Source: Kineosporia rhizophila
Lineage (GTDB): Bacteria; Actinomycetota; Actinomycetes; Actinomycetales; Kineosporiaceae
Assembly (NCBI RefSeq): GCF_021277265.1
Contig: NZ_JAJSOH010000031.1
Span: 22,917-86,916, forward strand
Length of the DNA stretch: 64,000 bases
Reading direction: 5' to 3'
Shown: piece after piece, positions 42,037 to 51,325 of the stretch
Layout of the letters: the number at the start of each line of letters is the position of its first letter
Numbering within the stretch: the first letter of the stretch is position 1
Program-made: the position numbers and the translations under genes
Notes under the pieces: model-generated
Told to the model about the DNA's origin: nothing
The model's database searches: none
The model's input: the letters and a program-made list of their open reading frames with translations, nothing else

Positions 42037-42969
42037 ATGCTCCCGATGGTGACCTCCCGCGTGAACATCGAAGCCCTCGACCAGCTTTCCGGGACCGACG
42101 CCGAGGGCGTGCGCGCCCTTCTCGCCCGGGCGACCGCCGCCGACGGGGCCGCCCCGATCTCCGAGCACGTGCTGCTGGCGATGGGTTCGCCGGTCGCCGG
42201 TGGGCAGCACCTGCTGGTGCGCGACGAGGCGGGCGGCGTGATCGGCTACGCCCACGTCGAGAATGCCGAACCCGAAGAACTGAGGACGGTCGTGGGCGCC
42301 GAGGCGGTGATCGCACCTGAGCTGCGGGGCCGGGGTCACGGGCGGACGCTGGTGGAGACGATCGCTGCGGACGGCCGGCTGGCGCGGATCTGGTCGCACG
42401 GGGACCACCCCGCAGCCCGGGCGCTGGGCGCCCGGCTGGGTTTCCGGGTGGTGCGTGAGCTGCTGCAGCTGCGCCGGCCGATGGGCGACGAACTGCCCGC
42501 CCCGGTGCTGCCGGAAGGCGTCACGCTGCGCACGTTCCGGCCCGGCGAGGACGACGAGGCCTGGCTGCGGGTGAACGCCCGGGCCTTCAGCTGGCACCCC
42601 GAGCAGGGCCGGATGACGCAGGCCGACCTGGACGCGCGCAAGGCCGAGCCGTGGTTCGACCCGGCCGGTTTCTTCGTGGCCGAGGCGGACGGCCGGATGA
42701 TCGGCTTCCACTGGACGAAGGTGCATCCCGAGGGTGAGGGCGAGGTCTACGCCGTGGGCGTGGACCCGGACCGGCACGGCGGGGGCCTGGGCACGGCGCT
42801 CACCCTGGCCGGGCTCCGTCACCTGGCCGGACTAGGGCTGGAAACCGTGCTGCTGTACGTCGAGGCCGACAACGCAGCGGCGCTGAAGGTGTACCACCGG
42901 CTCGGGTTCGGGCAGTTCGCGGTCGATGTCGTGCACGAGGGCCCGTACCCCGAAGACGTGCCGCACTGA
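42037..42969 (+). CDS. mshD: Mycothiol synthase MshD
   Basis: 310 residues from ATG 42037; ATG 42046 and GTG 42049 are nearby alternatives, and TATGCT at 42035-42040 could be the -10 of a leaderless start at one of them. Two tandem GNAT domains: the first with VIAPELRGRGHGRTLVETIA and the second with VYAVGVDPDRHGGGLGTALTLAGLRHL and LLYVEADNAAALKVYHRLGFGQF. It transfers acetyl from acetyl-CoA to Cys-GlcN-Ins, completing mycothiol. Confidence 0.95.
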   Translation: MLPMVTSRVNIEALDQLSGTDAEGVRALLARATAADGAAPISEHVLLAMGSPVAGGQHLLVRDEAGGVIGYAHVENAEPEELRTVVGAEAVIAPELRGRGHGRTLVETIAADGRLARIWSHGDHPAARALGARLGFRVVRELLQLRRPMGDELPAPVLPEGVTLRTFRPGEDDEAWLRVNARAFSWHPEQGRMTQADLDARKAEPWFDPAGFFVAEADGRMIGFHWTKVHPEGEGEVYAVGVDPDRHGGGLGTALTLAGLRHLAGLGLETVLLYVEADNAAALKVYHRLGFGQFAVDVVHEGPYPEDVPH

Positions 42970-43132
42970 AGCCGTACGAAGCAGGACTGAAGTTGCCGGG
43001 CCTGAGCGCCGAACAGGCCGTGTGGGTGGATTCTCGCTCCCCGCGGCAGCACCATCCGAACGGAACCGACCAGTCGCGGCGGCCAGGTGGCCGAGACCGG
43101 GACATCGAGCGCGAGACCAGGACAGTGAGAGC

Positions 43133-46100
43133 ATGGCGGACATGACCAGCTCGGCGGGCCCTTCCCCCTCACCGGCGGCCACCCGGAGTTCCAGCGCGTC
43201 CAGTAGTGCGGCGCCTGCCAGTACCGGCAGAGCGTCCACCACCGCGCGCCCCCGGAAGGCGGCCACGACCTCGCGCAGCACGTCCCCCCGCACCACCACG
43301 CCGCGTGGTGCGGCACCCCGTAAACGGGTGCCCGGCAACCAGAACGCCGCGGTGGCCCCGGCCGCGGGCCCCGACTCGGCAACCGCCGGCGAGGCCCCGG
43401 CCAAGAAGGTCGCGGCGGCCAAGAGCGACAAGCGGGTCGAGGTGGTGGCCCCGGCCGAGTCCGGCAAGGCGGCCGCCAAGAAGACGGCGAAGCAGGCCGC
43501 CCCGCGCAAGGCAGCCACCAAGCGTCCGCCGGCGAAGAAGACCGTGGCCCGGACGATTGCGCGCAAGACGGCTCCGAAGAGCGGGGCCGACGCGGTGGAC
43601 AGCGGTACTGCACAGCGAAGCTCCGGTTCCGACCCGGCGGTCTCGATCGAGGCCACGCTGCGTGAGCCGGTGACCGACGCGCCCACCGCCAAGAGCCCGG
43701 TCCGCAAGGCCCCGGCGAAGAAGGCCACGCCGGTGAAGGCGCCGGCCAAGAAGGCCGTGCCGGCGAAGAAGAGCGCACCGGTCCGGAAGACGGCCGCGAA
43801 GCGGCTTCCGGCCAAGAAGGCCGCCGAGGTGACCGGACCGGTTGCCCGGCCCCGATCGTCAGGTTCCGATCTTCCCGACGCTCTGGTGACCCCCGACGAA
43901 CCGGTCACCCCCGTTGAGGTGGTGGCCAGCAAGGACGACGTGACACCCCCTGACCTCACCGCCACTGCCGAACAGAACCGCCACGCCTCCGCGAACGCCC
44001 TGGTGGCCGCGGCCCAGGACACCCAGGACCGGCTGACCTCGCTGATCCGGGAGTCCGACCAGCCGCAGGTGCGCCGCTTCCTCGACCGCGAGCTGAGCTG
44101 GCTGGCGTTCAACGAGCGGGTGCTCGAACTGGCCCGCGACCCCGATCTGCCGCTGCTCGAGCGGGCCCGCTTCCTGGCCATCTTCGCCAGCAACCTCGAC
44201 GAGTTCTTCATGGTCCGGGTGGCCGGGCTGAAGCGCCGGATCGCCACCGGCCTGGCCGTGCGCGCGGCCAGCGGGCTGGAGCCGCGTGACCTGCTGGGCC
44301 GGATCCGGGCCCGGGCGCACGAGCTGCAGGCCATGCACGCCAAGGTGTTCGCCGGCGAGATCGCCCCGGCGCTGGCCGACGCCAACATCACCATCGTGCG
44401 CTGGGACCAGCTGGCCGAGGACGAGCAGGCGCGCCTGCACACGTTCTTCCGCGAGCAGGTGTTCCCGGTGCTCACCCCGCTGGCGGTCGACCCGGCGCAC
44501 CCGTTCCCCTACATCTCCGGGCTCTCCCTGAACCTGGCCGTGGTGCTGCGTAACCCGGTCACCGAGAAGGAGATGTTCGCCCGGGTCAAGGTGCCGCAGC
44601 TGCTGCCGCGCCTGGTCAACGTCGACGCCGACGAGGAGCCGGACGGCCAGGAGTTCCCGCGGGCCCGCTTCGTGCCGCTGGAAGACATCATCGCCTCGCA
44701 CCTGGACCAGCTGTTCCCGGGCATGGAGGTGCTCGAGCACCACACCTTCCGGGTGACCCGCCAGGAGGATCTCGAGGTCGAGGAGGACGACGTCGAGAAC
44801 CTGCTCAAGGCACTGGAGAAGGAGCTCCTGCGGCGCAAGTTCGGCCCGCCGGTGCGGCTGGAGGTGGCCGAGGACATCGGGCCCCACATGCGCGACCTGC
44901 TGGTGCGCGAGATGGGGGTCAGCGAGTCCGAGGTGTTCCCGCTGCCCGAGCCGCTCGACCTGCGCGCGCTGAACCTGGTCGCCGACCTGGACCGGCCGGA
45001 ACTGCGCTACCCGAAGTACGTGGCGGTCACCCCGCGCGCGCTGTCGGAGGTGGAGAGCTCCAAGCCGACCAACATCTTCGACGCGATCAAGCGCCGCGAC
45101 GTGCTGCTGCACCACCCGTACGACTCGTTCTCCACCACCGTCCAGGCCTTCCTCGAGCAGGCCGCCGACGACCCGCAGGTGCTGGCGATCAAGCAGACCC
45201 TGTACCGGACGTCCGGCGACTCGCCGATCGTGGACGCGCTGATCGACGCGGCCCAGGCCGGCAAGCAGGTGCTGGCCGTGGTCGAGATCAAGGCCCGGTT
45301 CGACGAGGAGGCCAACATCTCCTGGGCGCGCAAGCTCGAGCGCGCCGGGGTGCACGTGGTCTACGGCATCGTCGGGCTGAAGACCCACGCCAAGCTCAGC
45401 CTGGTGGTCCGGCAGGAGTCGGACGGCCTGCACCGCTACTGCCACGTCGGGACCGGCAACTACAACCCCAAGACCGCCCGGCTCTACGAGGACCTGGGCA
45501 TGCTCACCTGCGACCCGCAGGTCGGCGAGGACCTGAGCCGGCTGTTCAACCAGCTGTCCGGCTACGCCCCGAAGACCGCCTACCGGCGGCTGCTGGTGGC
45601 CCCGCGCTCGCTGCGCACCGGTCTGGTCGACCGGATCGAGCGGGAGATCGCCAACCACGACGCCGGACGCCCGGCCGGGGTCAAGGTCAAGGTCAACTCG
45701 ATCGTCGACGAGGTGGTCATCGACGCGCTCTACCGGGCCTCCCAGGCCGGGGTGCCGGTGGACGTGGTGGTGCGGGGGATCTGCGCGATCCGCCCGGGCG
45801 TGCCCGGGCTGAGCGAGAACATCCGGGTGCGCAGCATCCTGGGCCGGTTCCTGGAGCACTCCCGGGTGTTCTGGTTCGCCGGCGGCGGAGAGCCGGTGGT
45901 CTACATCGGCAGCGCCGACATGATGCACCGCAACCTCGACCGCCGGGTCGAGGCGATGCTGCGGCTGCGCGACCCGCGGGACATCGCCGAGCTGGACGAG
46001 CTGCTCACGCTGTCGATGGATCCGGGCACGGCCTCCTGGCACCTGGACGCCGAGGGCGTGTGGACGCGGCACCACCACGACGCCGAGGGCAAGCCGCTGC

Positions 46101-46162
46101 GGGACCTGCAGTCGTACATCATCGCCAGCCGTCCGCCCAAGCGGTCGGGCCGGCGGCGCTGA
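43133..46162 (+). CDS. ppk: Polyphosphate kinase Ppk1 with histone-H1-like N-terminal extension
   Basis: 1009 residues from ATG 43133. The Ppk1 core begins near residue 316 (RFLDRELSWLAFNERVLELA) and keeps ASNLDEFFMVRVAGLKRR, VEIKARFDEEANISWARKLERAGVHV, GLKTHAKLS (His752, equivalent of the autophosphorylated E. coli His435) and CHVGTGNYNPKTARLYEDLG (His771). It reversibly makes polyphosphate from ATP. Usual actinobacterial Ppk has a short acidic leader; here about 310 residues precede the core, and residues about 30-240 are Lys/Ala/Pro-rich with many AKK, PAKK and KKA units. Alternative starts further upstream would only lengthen the extension. Phosphate genes are elsewhere in the window. Confidence 0.93.
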   Translation: MADMTSSAGPSPSPAATRSSSASSSAAPASTGRASTTARPRKAATTSRSTSPRTTTPRGAAPRKRVPGNQNAAVAPAAGPDSATAGEAPAKKVAAAKSDKRVEVVAPAESGKAAAKKTAKQAAPRKAATKRPPAKKTVARTIARKTAPKSGADAVDSGTAQRSSGSDPAVSIEATLREPVTDAPTAKSPVRKAPAKKATPVKAPAKKAVPAKKSAPVRKTAAKRLPAKKAAEVTGPVARPRSSGSDLPDALVTPDEPVTPVEVVASKDDVTPPDLTATAEQNRHASANALVAAAQDTQDRLTSLIRESDQPQVRRFLDRELSWLAFNERVLELARDPDLPLLERARFLAIFASNLDEFFMVRVAGLKRRIATGLAVRAASGLEPRDLLGRIRARAHELQAMHAKVFAGEIAPALADANITIVRWDQLAEDEQARLHTFFREQVFPVLTPLAVDPAHPFPYISGLSLNLAVVLRNPVTEKEMFARVKVPQLLPRLVNVDADEEPDGQEFPRARFVPLEDIIASHLDQLFPGMEVLEHHTFRVTRQEDLEVEEDDVENLLKALEKELLRRKFGPPVRLEVAEDIGPHMRDLLVREMGVSESEVFPLPEPLDLRALNLVADLDRPELRYPKYVAVTPRALSEVESSKPTNIFDAIKRRDVLLHHPYDSFSTTVQAFLEQAADDPQVLAIKQTLYRTSGDSPIVDALIDAAQAGKQVLAVVEIKARFDEEANISWARKLERAGVHVVYGIVGLKTHAKLSLVVRQESDGLHRYCHVGTGNYNPKTARLYEDLGMLTCDPQVGEDLSRLFNQLSGYAPKTAYRRLLVAPRSLRTGLVDRIEREIANHDAGRPAGVKVKVNSIVDEVVIDALYRASQAGVPVDVVVRGICAIRPGVPGLSENIRVRSILGRFLEHSRVFWFAGGGEPVVYIGSADMMHRNLDRRVEAMLRLRDPRDIAELDELLTLSMDPGTASWHLDAEGVWTRHHHDAEGKPLRDLQSYIIASRPPKRSGRRR

Positions 46163-46223
46163 CGCTCGGGCCCCGGGTGCCCCCGGCGCAGGCTCCGGCC
46201 TGCGCTGGGGGCACACTTGGTTC

Positions 46224-47516
46224 ATGACTGACCAGCTGCCGACGTCCACCGATCTGCTCGTCGTCGGCGCCGGTCCGGCGGGTTCGGCCGCGGCCGCCTG
46301 GGCGGCCCGCTCGGGGCTGAACGTGGTGCTGGCCGACAAGGAGACGTTCCCCCGCGACAAGGCCTGCGGAGACGGCCTGACGCCGCGCGCGATCGCGGAA
46401 CTGGACCGGCTCGGGCTGGACGGCTGGCTGGCCGACTACCCCACGAACCGGGGCCTGCGCGCCTGCGGTTTCGGGCAGGAGCTGCAGCTGCCCTGGCCGG
46501 GCGGTTCGCTGCCGGACCGGGGCTCGGCGGTGCCACGCACCACGCTCGACCACCGGATCCGCGAGGAGGCCCTGGCCTCCGGCGCGCGCGGGGTCGAGAA
46601 CGCCCGCGCGGTCGACGTGATGCGCGACGGCAACCGGGTGATCGGCGTGGTCTTCGCCGGCGGCAAGGACCGGCCCAGTTTCACCATCGGCTGCCGGCGC
46701 CTGGTGGTGGCCGACGGCTACCGCTCCCAGCTGGGCCGGGTGCTGGGCCGGGAATGGCACCAGAACACGGCTTTCGGGGTGGCGGCGCGGGCCTACGTCA
46801 AGTCCGGCCGTAGTCAGGACGAGTGGATCACCTCGCACCTGGAACTGCGGGGGGCGCAGAACGAGTTGCTGCCCGGCTACGGCTGGGTGTTCCCGCTGGG
46901 CGATGGTGAGGTCAACATCGGGGTCGGCGCCCTGGCCACCGAAAAGCGACCGGCCGACGTGCATCTCAAGGATCTGATCAACGTCTACGCCGGGCTGCGG
47001 CGCGACGACTGGGAACTCGAGGGCGAACCGCGCGGCGTCCGGTCGGCCATGCTGCCGATGGGCGGTGCGGTCAGCGGGGTCGCCGGGGCCAACTGGGCGC
47101 TGATCGGTGATGCCGCCGGCTGCGTGAACCCGCTGAACGGCGAGGGCATCGACTACGGGCTGGAGACCGGGCGCCTGGTGGCCGAACTGTTCGCCGCCGG
47201 CGCCGGTACCGGCATCGGAACCGGGCGCAGCTACGCGGATCTCAACAAGGCCTGGCCGGCCACCCTGCGCGAGCACTACGGCGCCTCGTTCTCCGTCGCC
47301 CGGCGGCTGGCCACCCTGCTGACCGTGCCGGGGGTGCTGAAACTGGGCGGCCCGGTGGGTATGCGCTCGCACTACCTGATGACGATCGCGCTGCGGGTGA
47401 TGGGCAACCTCGTGCTGGAAGAGGACAAGGACTACGTGGCGCGGCTGTGGCGCGGCGCCGGGCGGCTCTCCCAGCGCCTCGACGACCGGGCCCCTTTCGG
47501 CGAACTGCGCTACTGA
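46224..47516 (+). CDS. Geranylgeranyl reductase-family FAD oxidoreductase
   Basis: 430 residues from ATG 46224. The FAD-binding N-terminus is DLLVVGAGPAGSAAAAWAARSG, with DKACGDGLTPRA for the family, YGWVFPLGDGEVNIGVGA in the middle (YxWxFPxxxxxNVG-type motif) and ALIGDAAGCVNPLNGEGIDYGLETGR near the end. Such enzymes saturate isoprenoid chains, for example menaquinone tails (MenJ) or archaeal-type lipids. Menaquinone reductase is the most likely role in an actinomycete; the menaquinone genes are not in this window. Confidence 0.88.
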   Translation: MTDQLPTSTDLLVVGAGPAGSAAAAWAARSGLNVVLADKETFPRDKACGDGLTPRAIAELDRLGLDGWLADYPTNRGLRACGFGQELQLPWPGGSLPDRGSAVPRTTLDHRIREEALASGARGVENARAVDVMRDGNRVIGVVFAGGKDRPSFTIGCRRLVVADGYRSQLGRVLGREWHQNTAFGVAARAYVKSGRSQDEWITSHLELRGAQNELLPGYGWVFPLGDGEVNIGVGALATEKRPADVHLKDLINVYAGLRRDDWELEGEPRGVRSAMLPMGGAVSGVAGANWALIGDAAGCVNPLNGEGIDYGLETGRLVAELFAAGAGTGIGTGRSYADLNKAWPATLREHYGASFSVARRLATLLTVPGVLKLGGPVGMRSHYLMTIALRVMGNLVLEEDKDYVARLWRGAGRLSQRLDDRAPFGELRY

Positions 47517-47661
47517 ACCGGCCCGGGTTCACCCGCCGTGCACCACCCGGCCGTCTTCTGTTTACGCCGGTTCGTCCGGTACGAAACGCTCTGCCCTGTC
47601 GTGATCTTCGGACGGCAGGGGTCGCCGCGCCGAGCCCGCGCGCATCTGCCATAGTCACAGG

Positions 47662-48729
47662 GTGAGTCGCCGCCCCACCCGCTCGTCACCCCGCTCGGCG
47701 AAGGGTAAACGGAAGCGGCCCAAGCCGAAGCACACCCCTCGCCCTTCCCGTCGCCCCGCCGCGCCTGCCCCTGCGGTGGTGGTCTCCGCCGGCGCGCTGT
47801 GCTGGCGTCTGCGCGACGATGCCGACGGTCCGGAAGACCTCGAGGTGCTTCTGGTCCGCAGCGCCCGTTGGGGCGACTGGTCGTGGCCCAAGGGCAAGAT
47901 CAAGCCGGGCGAGACACTGCCCGAGTGCGCCGTGCGCGAGGTGCAGGAAGAGACCGGCGTACGGCCCCTGCTCGGTCGTCCGCTGCCCTCGGTGGGATAC
48001 GTGCTGCCCGACGGCCGCGACAAGATGGTCACCTACTGGGCCGCCCAGGCGCTCTTCACCACCTCTCGCAGCGCCCAGCCGGAAGAGATCGCCGACGCGG
48101 TCTGGCTACCGGTGCAGGAAGCCCGCGCACTGTTGACCCGGCCGAGCGATCTGCCGCCGCTCGACGCGCTGATGGCCCACGCCCGTGCCGGGGAGCTCGA
48201 CACCCGCGCGCTTGTCGTTCTGCGGCACGCCAAGGCGCGGTCGCGGGCGCACTGGCCGGGTACCGAGGGCGACCGTCCGCTGACCTCGGTGGGCCGGTCG
48301 CAGGCGAACGCCCTGCCCGGCCTGATCGCGGTCTGGGCGGTCGACCATGTTCTCACCTCGCCCTGGGCCCGCTGCATGATGACGCTGCTGCCCTACCTGC
48401 GTGAGCGCAGCCCGGCGGCGGATCCGTACCAGGGGGTGGAGGTGCTGCCGCTGCTGTCGGAGCAGGGTCTGCGCAACCAGCCGGAGCGGGTGCCGGAGCT
48501 GTTCCACAGCCTGCTCACCGAGCGCGCCGGCAGTTGGCTGGTCTGCACTCACCGTCCGGTGCTGGAGTCGGTGATGGGGGCGCTGGCAAAGGCCTGCACC
48601 CCGGCGGCGCTGGAGTCGCTGCCCGCGGCCAATCCCTGGCTGGGCACCGGCGAGGCGCTGATCGCGCACATCGCCGGTGCCGGGCAGATCGTTGCGGTGG
48701 AACGGTTCCGGCCGGAGGTCCGGAGTTAG
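47662..48729 (+). CDS. mutT1: MutT1-type NUDIX plus histidine-phosphatase fusion
   Basis: 355 residues from GTG 47662, with a basic 38-residue leader (KRKRPKPKHTPRPSRRP). The NUDIX box is exact: GKIKPGETLPECAVREVQEETGV (G-x5-E-x7-RE-V-x-EE-x-G-V), in an N-terminal domain of about 145 residues. The C-terminal domain is a phosphoglycerate-mutase-type phosphatase with VLRHAKARSR, TSVGRSQANAL, LTSPWARCMMT and CTHRPVLESVM. The mycobacterial homologue MutT1 hydrolyses 8-oxo-(d)GTP and diadenosine polyphosphates and sanitises the nucleotide pool. The stop overlaps the convergent stop of the lipoprotein gene. Confidence 0.92.
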   Translation: MSRRPTRSSPRSAKGKRKRPKPKHTPRPSRRPAAPAPAVVVSAGALCWRLRDDADGPEDLEVLLVRSARWGDWSWPKGKIKPGETLPECAVREVQEETGVRPLLGRPLPSVGYVLPDGRDKMVTYWAAQALFTTSRSAQPEEIADAVWLPVQEARALLTRPSDLPPLDALMAHARAGELDTRALVVLRHAKARSRAHWPGTEGDRPLTSVGRSQANALPGLIAVWAVDHVLTSPWARCMMTLLPYLRERSPAADPYQGVEVLPLLSEQGLRNQPERVPELFHSLLTERAGSWLVCTHRPVLESVMGALAKACTPAALESLPAANPWLGTGEALIAHIAGAGQIVAVERFRPEVRS

Positions 48730-49826
48730 GCCTTGGCCTTCAGTTCCTCTTCCGTGATGTAACCGCTGTCGATGAGCAGCGTCTTGTAGTTGCTCTTGTC
48801 GACCTGGACCGGGTTGAGCTGGTACGTCGGCACGATCTTGACGTCGTTGTCGTACGTGGTGGTGTCGTTGACGATCGGCTCGGACTCGGTCAGCAGCGCA
48901 TTGCCCTGCTCCACCGCAACCTTGGCCAGCTCGCGAGTGTCCTTGAAGATCGTGGCGGTCTGCTCGTTGTTCAGGATCGACTGGACCGACGGGATCTCGG
49001 CGTCCTGGCCGGAGACCACCGGCATCGGCTTCTCGGCCGTGCCGTAACCCTTTTCCTTCAGGGCGTTGATGATGCCGATCGACATACCGTCGTAGGGCGA
49101 CAGCACCGCGTCCACGTTCTCGTCCTGGTAGTACTCGTCCAGGAGCCTGGTCATCCGGTCCTGGGCGACTTTGCCGCTGTAGCCCTCGGTGGTCATGACC
49201 TTGAAGGAGCGCTCGCCGCTGAGGATCTTGACCTTGCCGGACTGCAGGTACGGCTGCAGGATCGCCTTGTTGCCGTCGTAGAACGACTTGGCGTTACGGT
49301 CGGTCTTCGACCCGGCGAACCACTCGATGTTGTACGTCTTGTCGTCGTTGGCGTTCAGGTCCAGCCGGTCGACCAGCAACTGGGCCTGCATCTCGCCGAC
49401 CCGCTTGTTGTCGAAGGTGGCCTGGTAGCCGACGTCCTGGGTCTCGGTGAGCAGACGGTCGTAGGCGATCACGTCGATGTCCTTGGACGCGGCGAGCTTG
49501 AGCTGGTCGGTCAGCTGCGAACCGTCCACCGCCGCGATCACCAGGAGCTTGCTGCCCTTGTCGATCAGGCTCTTGACCTGCTGCTGCTGCATCTGCGCGG
49601 TGTTGTCGGAGTACTCCAGCTGGGTGGTGTACCCCATGGCCTTGAACTGCTCGACCATGGCGTCGCCGTCGGCGATCCAGCGTTCGGACTCCTTGGTCGG
49701 CATGGAGATGCCGACCAGCGCGCCCTGGTTGGCGTACACGCTGTCCGCCGGGATCTCCTCCGATCCGCAGGCGGTCAGCGTGAGGGCCAGACCGACACCG
49801 GCCAGGCCGGCAAGAATCTTTCGCAC
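48726..49826 (-). CDS. ChvE/XylF-like sugar-binding lipoprotein linked to conservon
   Basis: 366 residues from GTG 49826 (CAGGAGACGAGCAC upstream). The signal MRKILAGLAGVGLALTLTAC has lipobox LTAC. The mature protein is a type I periplasmic-binding fold: LVGISMPTKESERWIADGDAMVEQFKAMGY, VIAAVDGSQL, VIAYDRLL, and SPYDGMSIGIINALKEKGYG, VVSGQDAE, typical of ChvE/XylF/multiple-monosaccharide binders. No ABC permease or ATPase lies beside it. It starts 17 bp after the stop of the Cvn GTPase gene on the same strand, so it reads as the last gene of that operon. It may deliver a sugar signal to the sensor kinase, or it may simply hitch-hike. Confidence 0.88.
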   Translation of the reverse strand: MRKILAGLAGVGLALTLTACGSEEIPADSVYANQGALVGISMPTKESERWIADGDAMVEQFKAMGYTTQLEYSDNTAQMQQQQVKSLIDKGSKLLVIAAVDGSQLTDQLKLAASKDIDVIAYDRLLTETQDVGYQATFDNKRVGEMQAQLLVDRLDLNANDDKTYNIEWFAGSKTDRNAKSFYDGNKAILQPYLQSGKVKILSGERSFKVMTTEGYSGKVAQDRMTRLLDEYYQDENVDAVLSPYDGMSIGIINALKEKGYGTAEKPMPVVSGQDAEIPSVQSILNNEQTATIFKDTRELAKVAVEQGNALLTESEPIVNDTTTYDNDVKIVPTYQLNPVQVDKSNYKTLLIDSGYITEEELKAKA

Positions 49827-49843
49827 GTGCTCGTCTCCTGCTC

Positions 49844-50452
49844 TCAGCGCTGGTTCCGGGCCTTGGCCCGGGCCAGGATCCGCCGCAGCAACGTCAGCAC
49901 CACGGCCTTGACCTGCTCGCGGTCACGGGCGTCGACCGCCACGACCGGGACGTCGGGGTCGACGTTCACCGCGTGCCGCACCTGGTCGAGGGTCATGGTG
50001 GCCCGGCCGGCGAACGAGTTCACCGCCACCACGTAGGGCAGCTTGATGCTCTCGAAGTAGTCCAGCGCGACGAAGCAGTCCTCCAGCCGGCTCGGGTCGA
50101 CCAGGACCACGCCGCCCAGGGCGCCGTCGGCCAGGTCGTTCCACATGAAGCCGAAACGGTCCTGTCCGGGCGTGCCGAACATGTACAGGATGATGCTCTC
50201 GTCGATCGTCACCCGGCCGAAGTCCATGGCCACCGTGGTGGTGGTCTTCTGGCTGGCCACGCCCGCGTCGTCGACCCCGATCGAGGCGGACGTCATCGGG
50301 GCCTCGGTGCTCAGCGGGCTGATCTCCGAGAGCGCCCCGACCGTGGTCGTCTTGCCCACGCCGAAACCGCCGGAGATCAGGATCTTCACCGGGATCGGCG
50401 GCCGCTTGGCCTGCGGCTGGCCGGCCGGCCTGGCGTCAGAGTGCAGAGACAC
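49844..50452 (-). CDS. cvnD: Conservon Ras-like GTPase (CvnD)
   Basis: 202 residues from GTG 50452. P-loop ISGGFGVGKTTTVGALSEISP, switch/G2 region with TSASIGVDDAGV, G3-like LYMFGTPGQDRFGFMW (FGTPGQ), and a degenerate G4, as in MglA/CvnD-type small GTPases. It overlaps the end of the DUF742 gene by 17 bases. In Streptomyces Cvn systems this GTPase is the signalling output, switched by the histidine kinase/Roadblock module. Confidence 0.92.
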   Translation of the reverse strand: MSLHSDARPAGQPQAKRPPIPVKILISGGFGVGKTTTVGALSEISPLSTEAPMTSASIGVDDAGVASQKTTTTVAMDFGRVTIDESIILYMFGTPGQDRFGFMWNDLADGALGGVVLVDPSRLEDCFVALDYFESIKLPYVVAVNSFAGRATMTLDQVRHAVNVDPDVPVVAVDARDREQVKAVVLTLLRRILARAKARNQR

Positions 50453-50882
50453 CGTGAATCAACCTCTCGATGAAGGCGACGTCGTCGGCCATGGACGCGG
50501 AGGAGGCGGACTGCTGCAGGTAGCCCGCCGCGACCAGGTCGCCGGCCAGCACCTGGACCACACCGATCGGCAGCCCGATCCGGGCCGCCACCTCGGCGCA
50601 GGCCACGGGCCGGTCGCAGGCCCGCACGATCATCGCCATCTCGGTGGACCAGTCGCGGCCGGGCGAGACCGGGCGCTCACAGATCAGCAGGGTCTCGATA
50701 CCGATGTTGGCGGCACCACCACCGGTACGGCCACCGGTGATCAGGTACGGCCGGTTGTGGCCACCCGGAGTGTCGTCCACGGTGTTGTGGAAACGTTCCT
50801 CGCTGCCGATCTGGATCTGCCGGCCCAGGAACGGGCGGCCGAAGCTCTCCTGCTCCTCCTCGTAACCGTCGTAGCCGCTCAC
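50436..50882 (-). CDS. cvnC: Conservon DUF742 protein (CvnC)
   Basis: 148 residues from GTG 50882, overlapping the stop of the Roadblock gene by four bases (GTGA). The DUF742 pattern is ICERPVSPGRDWSTEMAMIVRACDRPVACAEVAARIGLPIGVVQVLAGDLVAAGYL, a winged-helix-like domain; residues 1-60 are disordered. It usually sits between Roadblock and GTPase genes and binds one of them. DNA binding has not been shown for this family. Confidence 0.92.
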   Translation of the reverse strand: MSGYDGYEEEQESFGRPFLGRQIQIGSEERFHNTVDDTPGGHNRPYLITGGRTGGGAANIGIETLLICERPVSPGRDWSTEMAMIVRACDRPVACAEVAARIGLPIGVVQVLAGDLVAAGYLQQSASSASMADDVAFIERLIHGVSAL

Positions 50883-51325
50883 AGCGCGAGGTTCGCCTTG
50901 AGCTCGGTGATCAGCTCGGGCGTGAGCAGGACACCGACCCGCTCGACCAGCATGGCGGTCTCGTAGCCGACCAGGCCCAGGTCGCACTGCTGGGCGGTGA
51001 CCACACCCAGGCAGGCCCGGCCGTTGATCATCGAGCAGAGCAGGTAGCCGCCCGAGAACTCGATGATGACCTGGGTCAGGCCCCCCTTGTTCAGCAGCCG
51101 GCTGGCGCTCTGGGCCAGCGTGGTCAGGCCGGAGACGGTGGCGCCGAGCTTGTCCGCGTCGCCCCGCTCCATGCGGACCGACATGGCCATCAGCAGACCG
51201 TCGGAGGAGACCCCGATGATCTGCTCGACCCCGGCCGTCTCCCGGACGAAGTTGTCCAGCATCCAGCTGACGTTCTGTGCGGCGGGACTGAGCATGGTGG
51301 CGGCCCCGTATCCGTTCGGGCTCAT
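50879..51325 (-). CDS. cvnB: Conservon Roadblock/LC7 protein (CvnB)
   Basis: 148 residues, start 51325, overlapping the kinase stop by four bases. The Roadblock fold is seen in SWMLDNFVRETAGVEQIIGVSSDGLLMAMS, GGLTQVIIEFSGGYLLCSMI and CDLGLVGYETAMLVERVGVLLTPELI. It should dimerise and act as regulator (GAP-like) of the GTPase CvnD, as MglB does for MglA. Confidence 0.93.
   Translation of the reverse strand: MSPNGYGAATMLSPAAQNVSWMLDNFVRETAGVEQIIGVSSDGLLMAMSVRMERGDADKLGATVSGLTTLAQSASRLLNKGGLTQVIIEFSGGYLLCSMINGRACLGVVTAQQCDLGLVGYETAMLVERVGVLLTPELITELKANLAL

Noticed and set aside
42926..43132. An upstream extension of ppk into the end of mshD
   Set aside because: The 69 extra codons overlap mshD and lack a ribosome site; ATG 43133 is preferred, though not proven.
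43859..46360. An 833-codon minus-strand frame opposite ppk
   Set aside because: Mirror frame of a strong Ppk1 coding region, with biased composition and no motifs.
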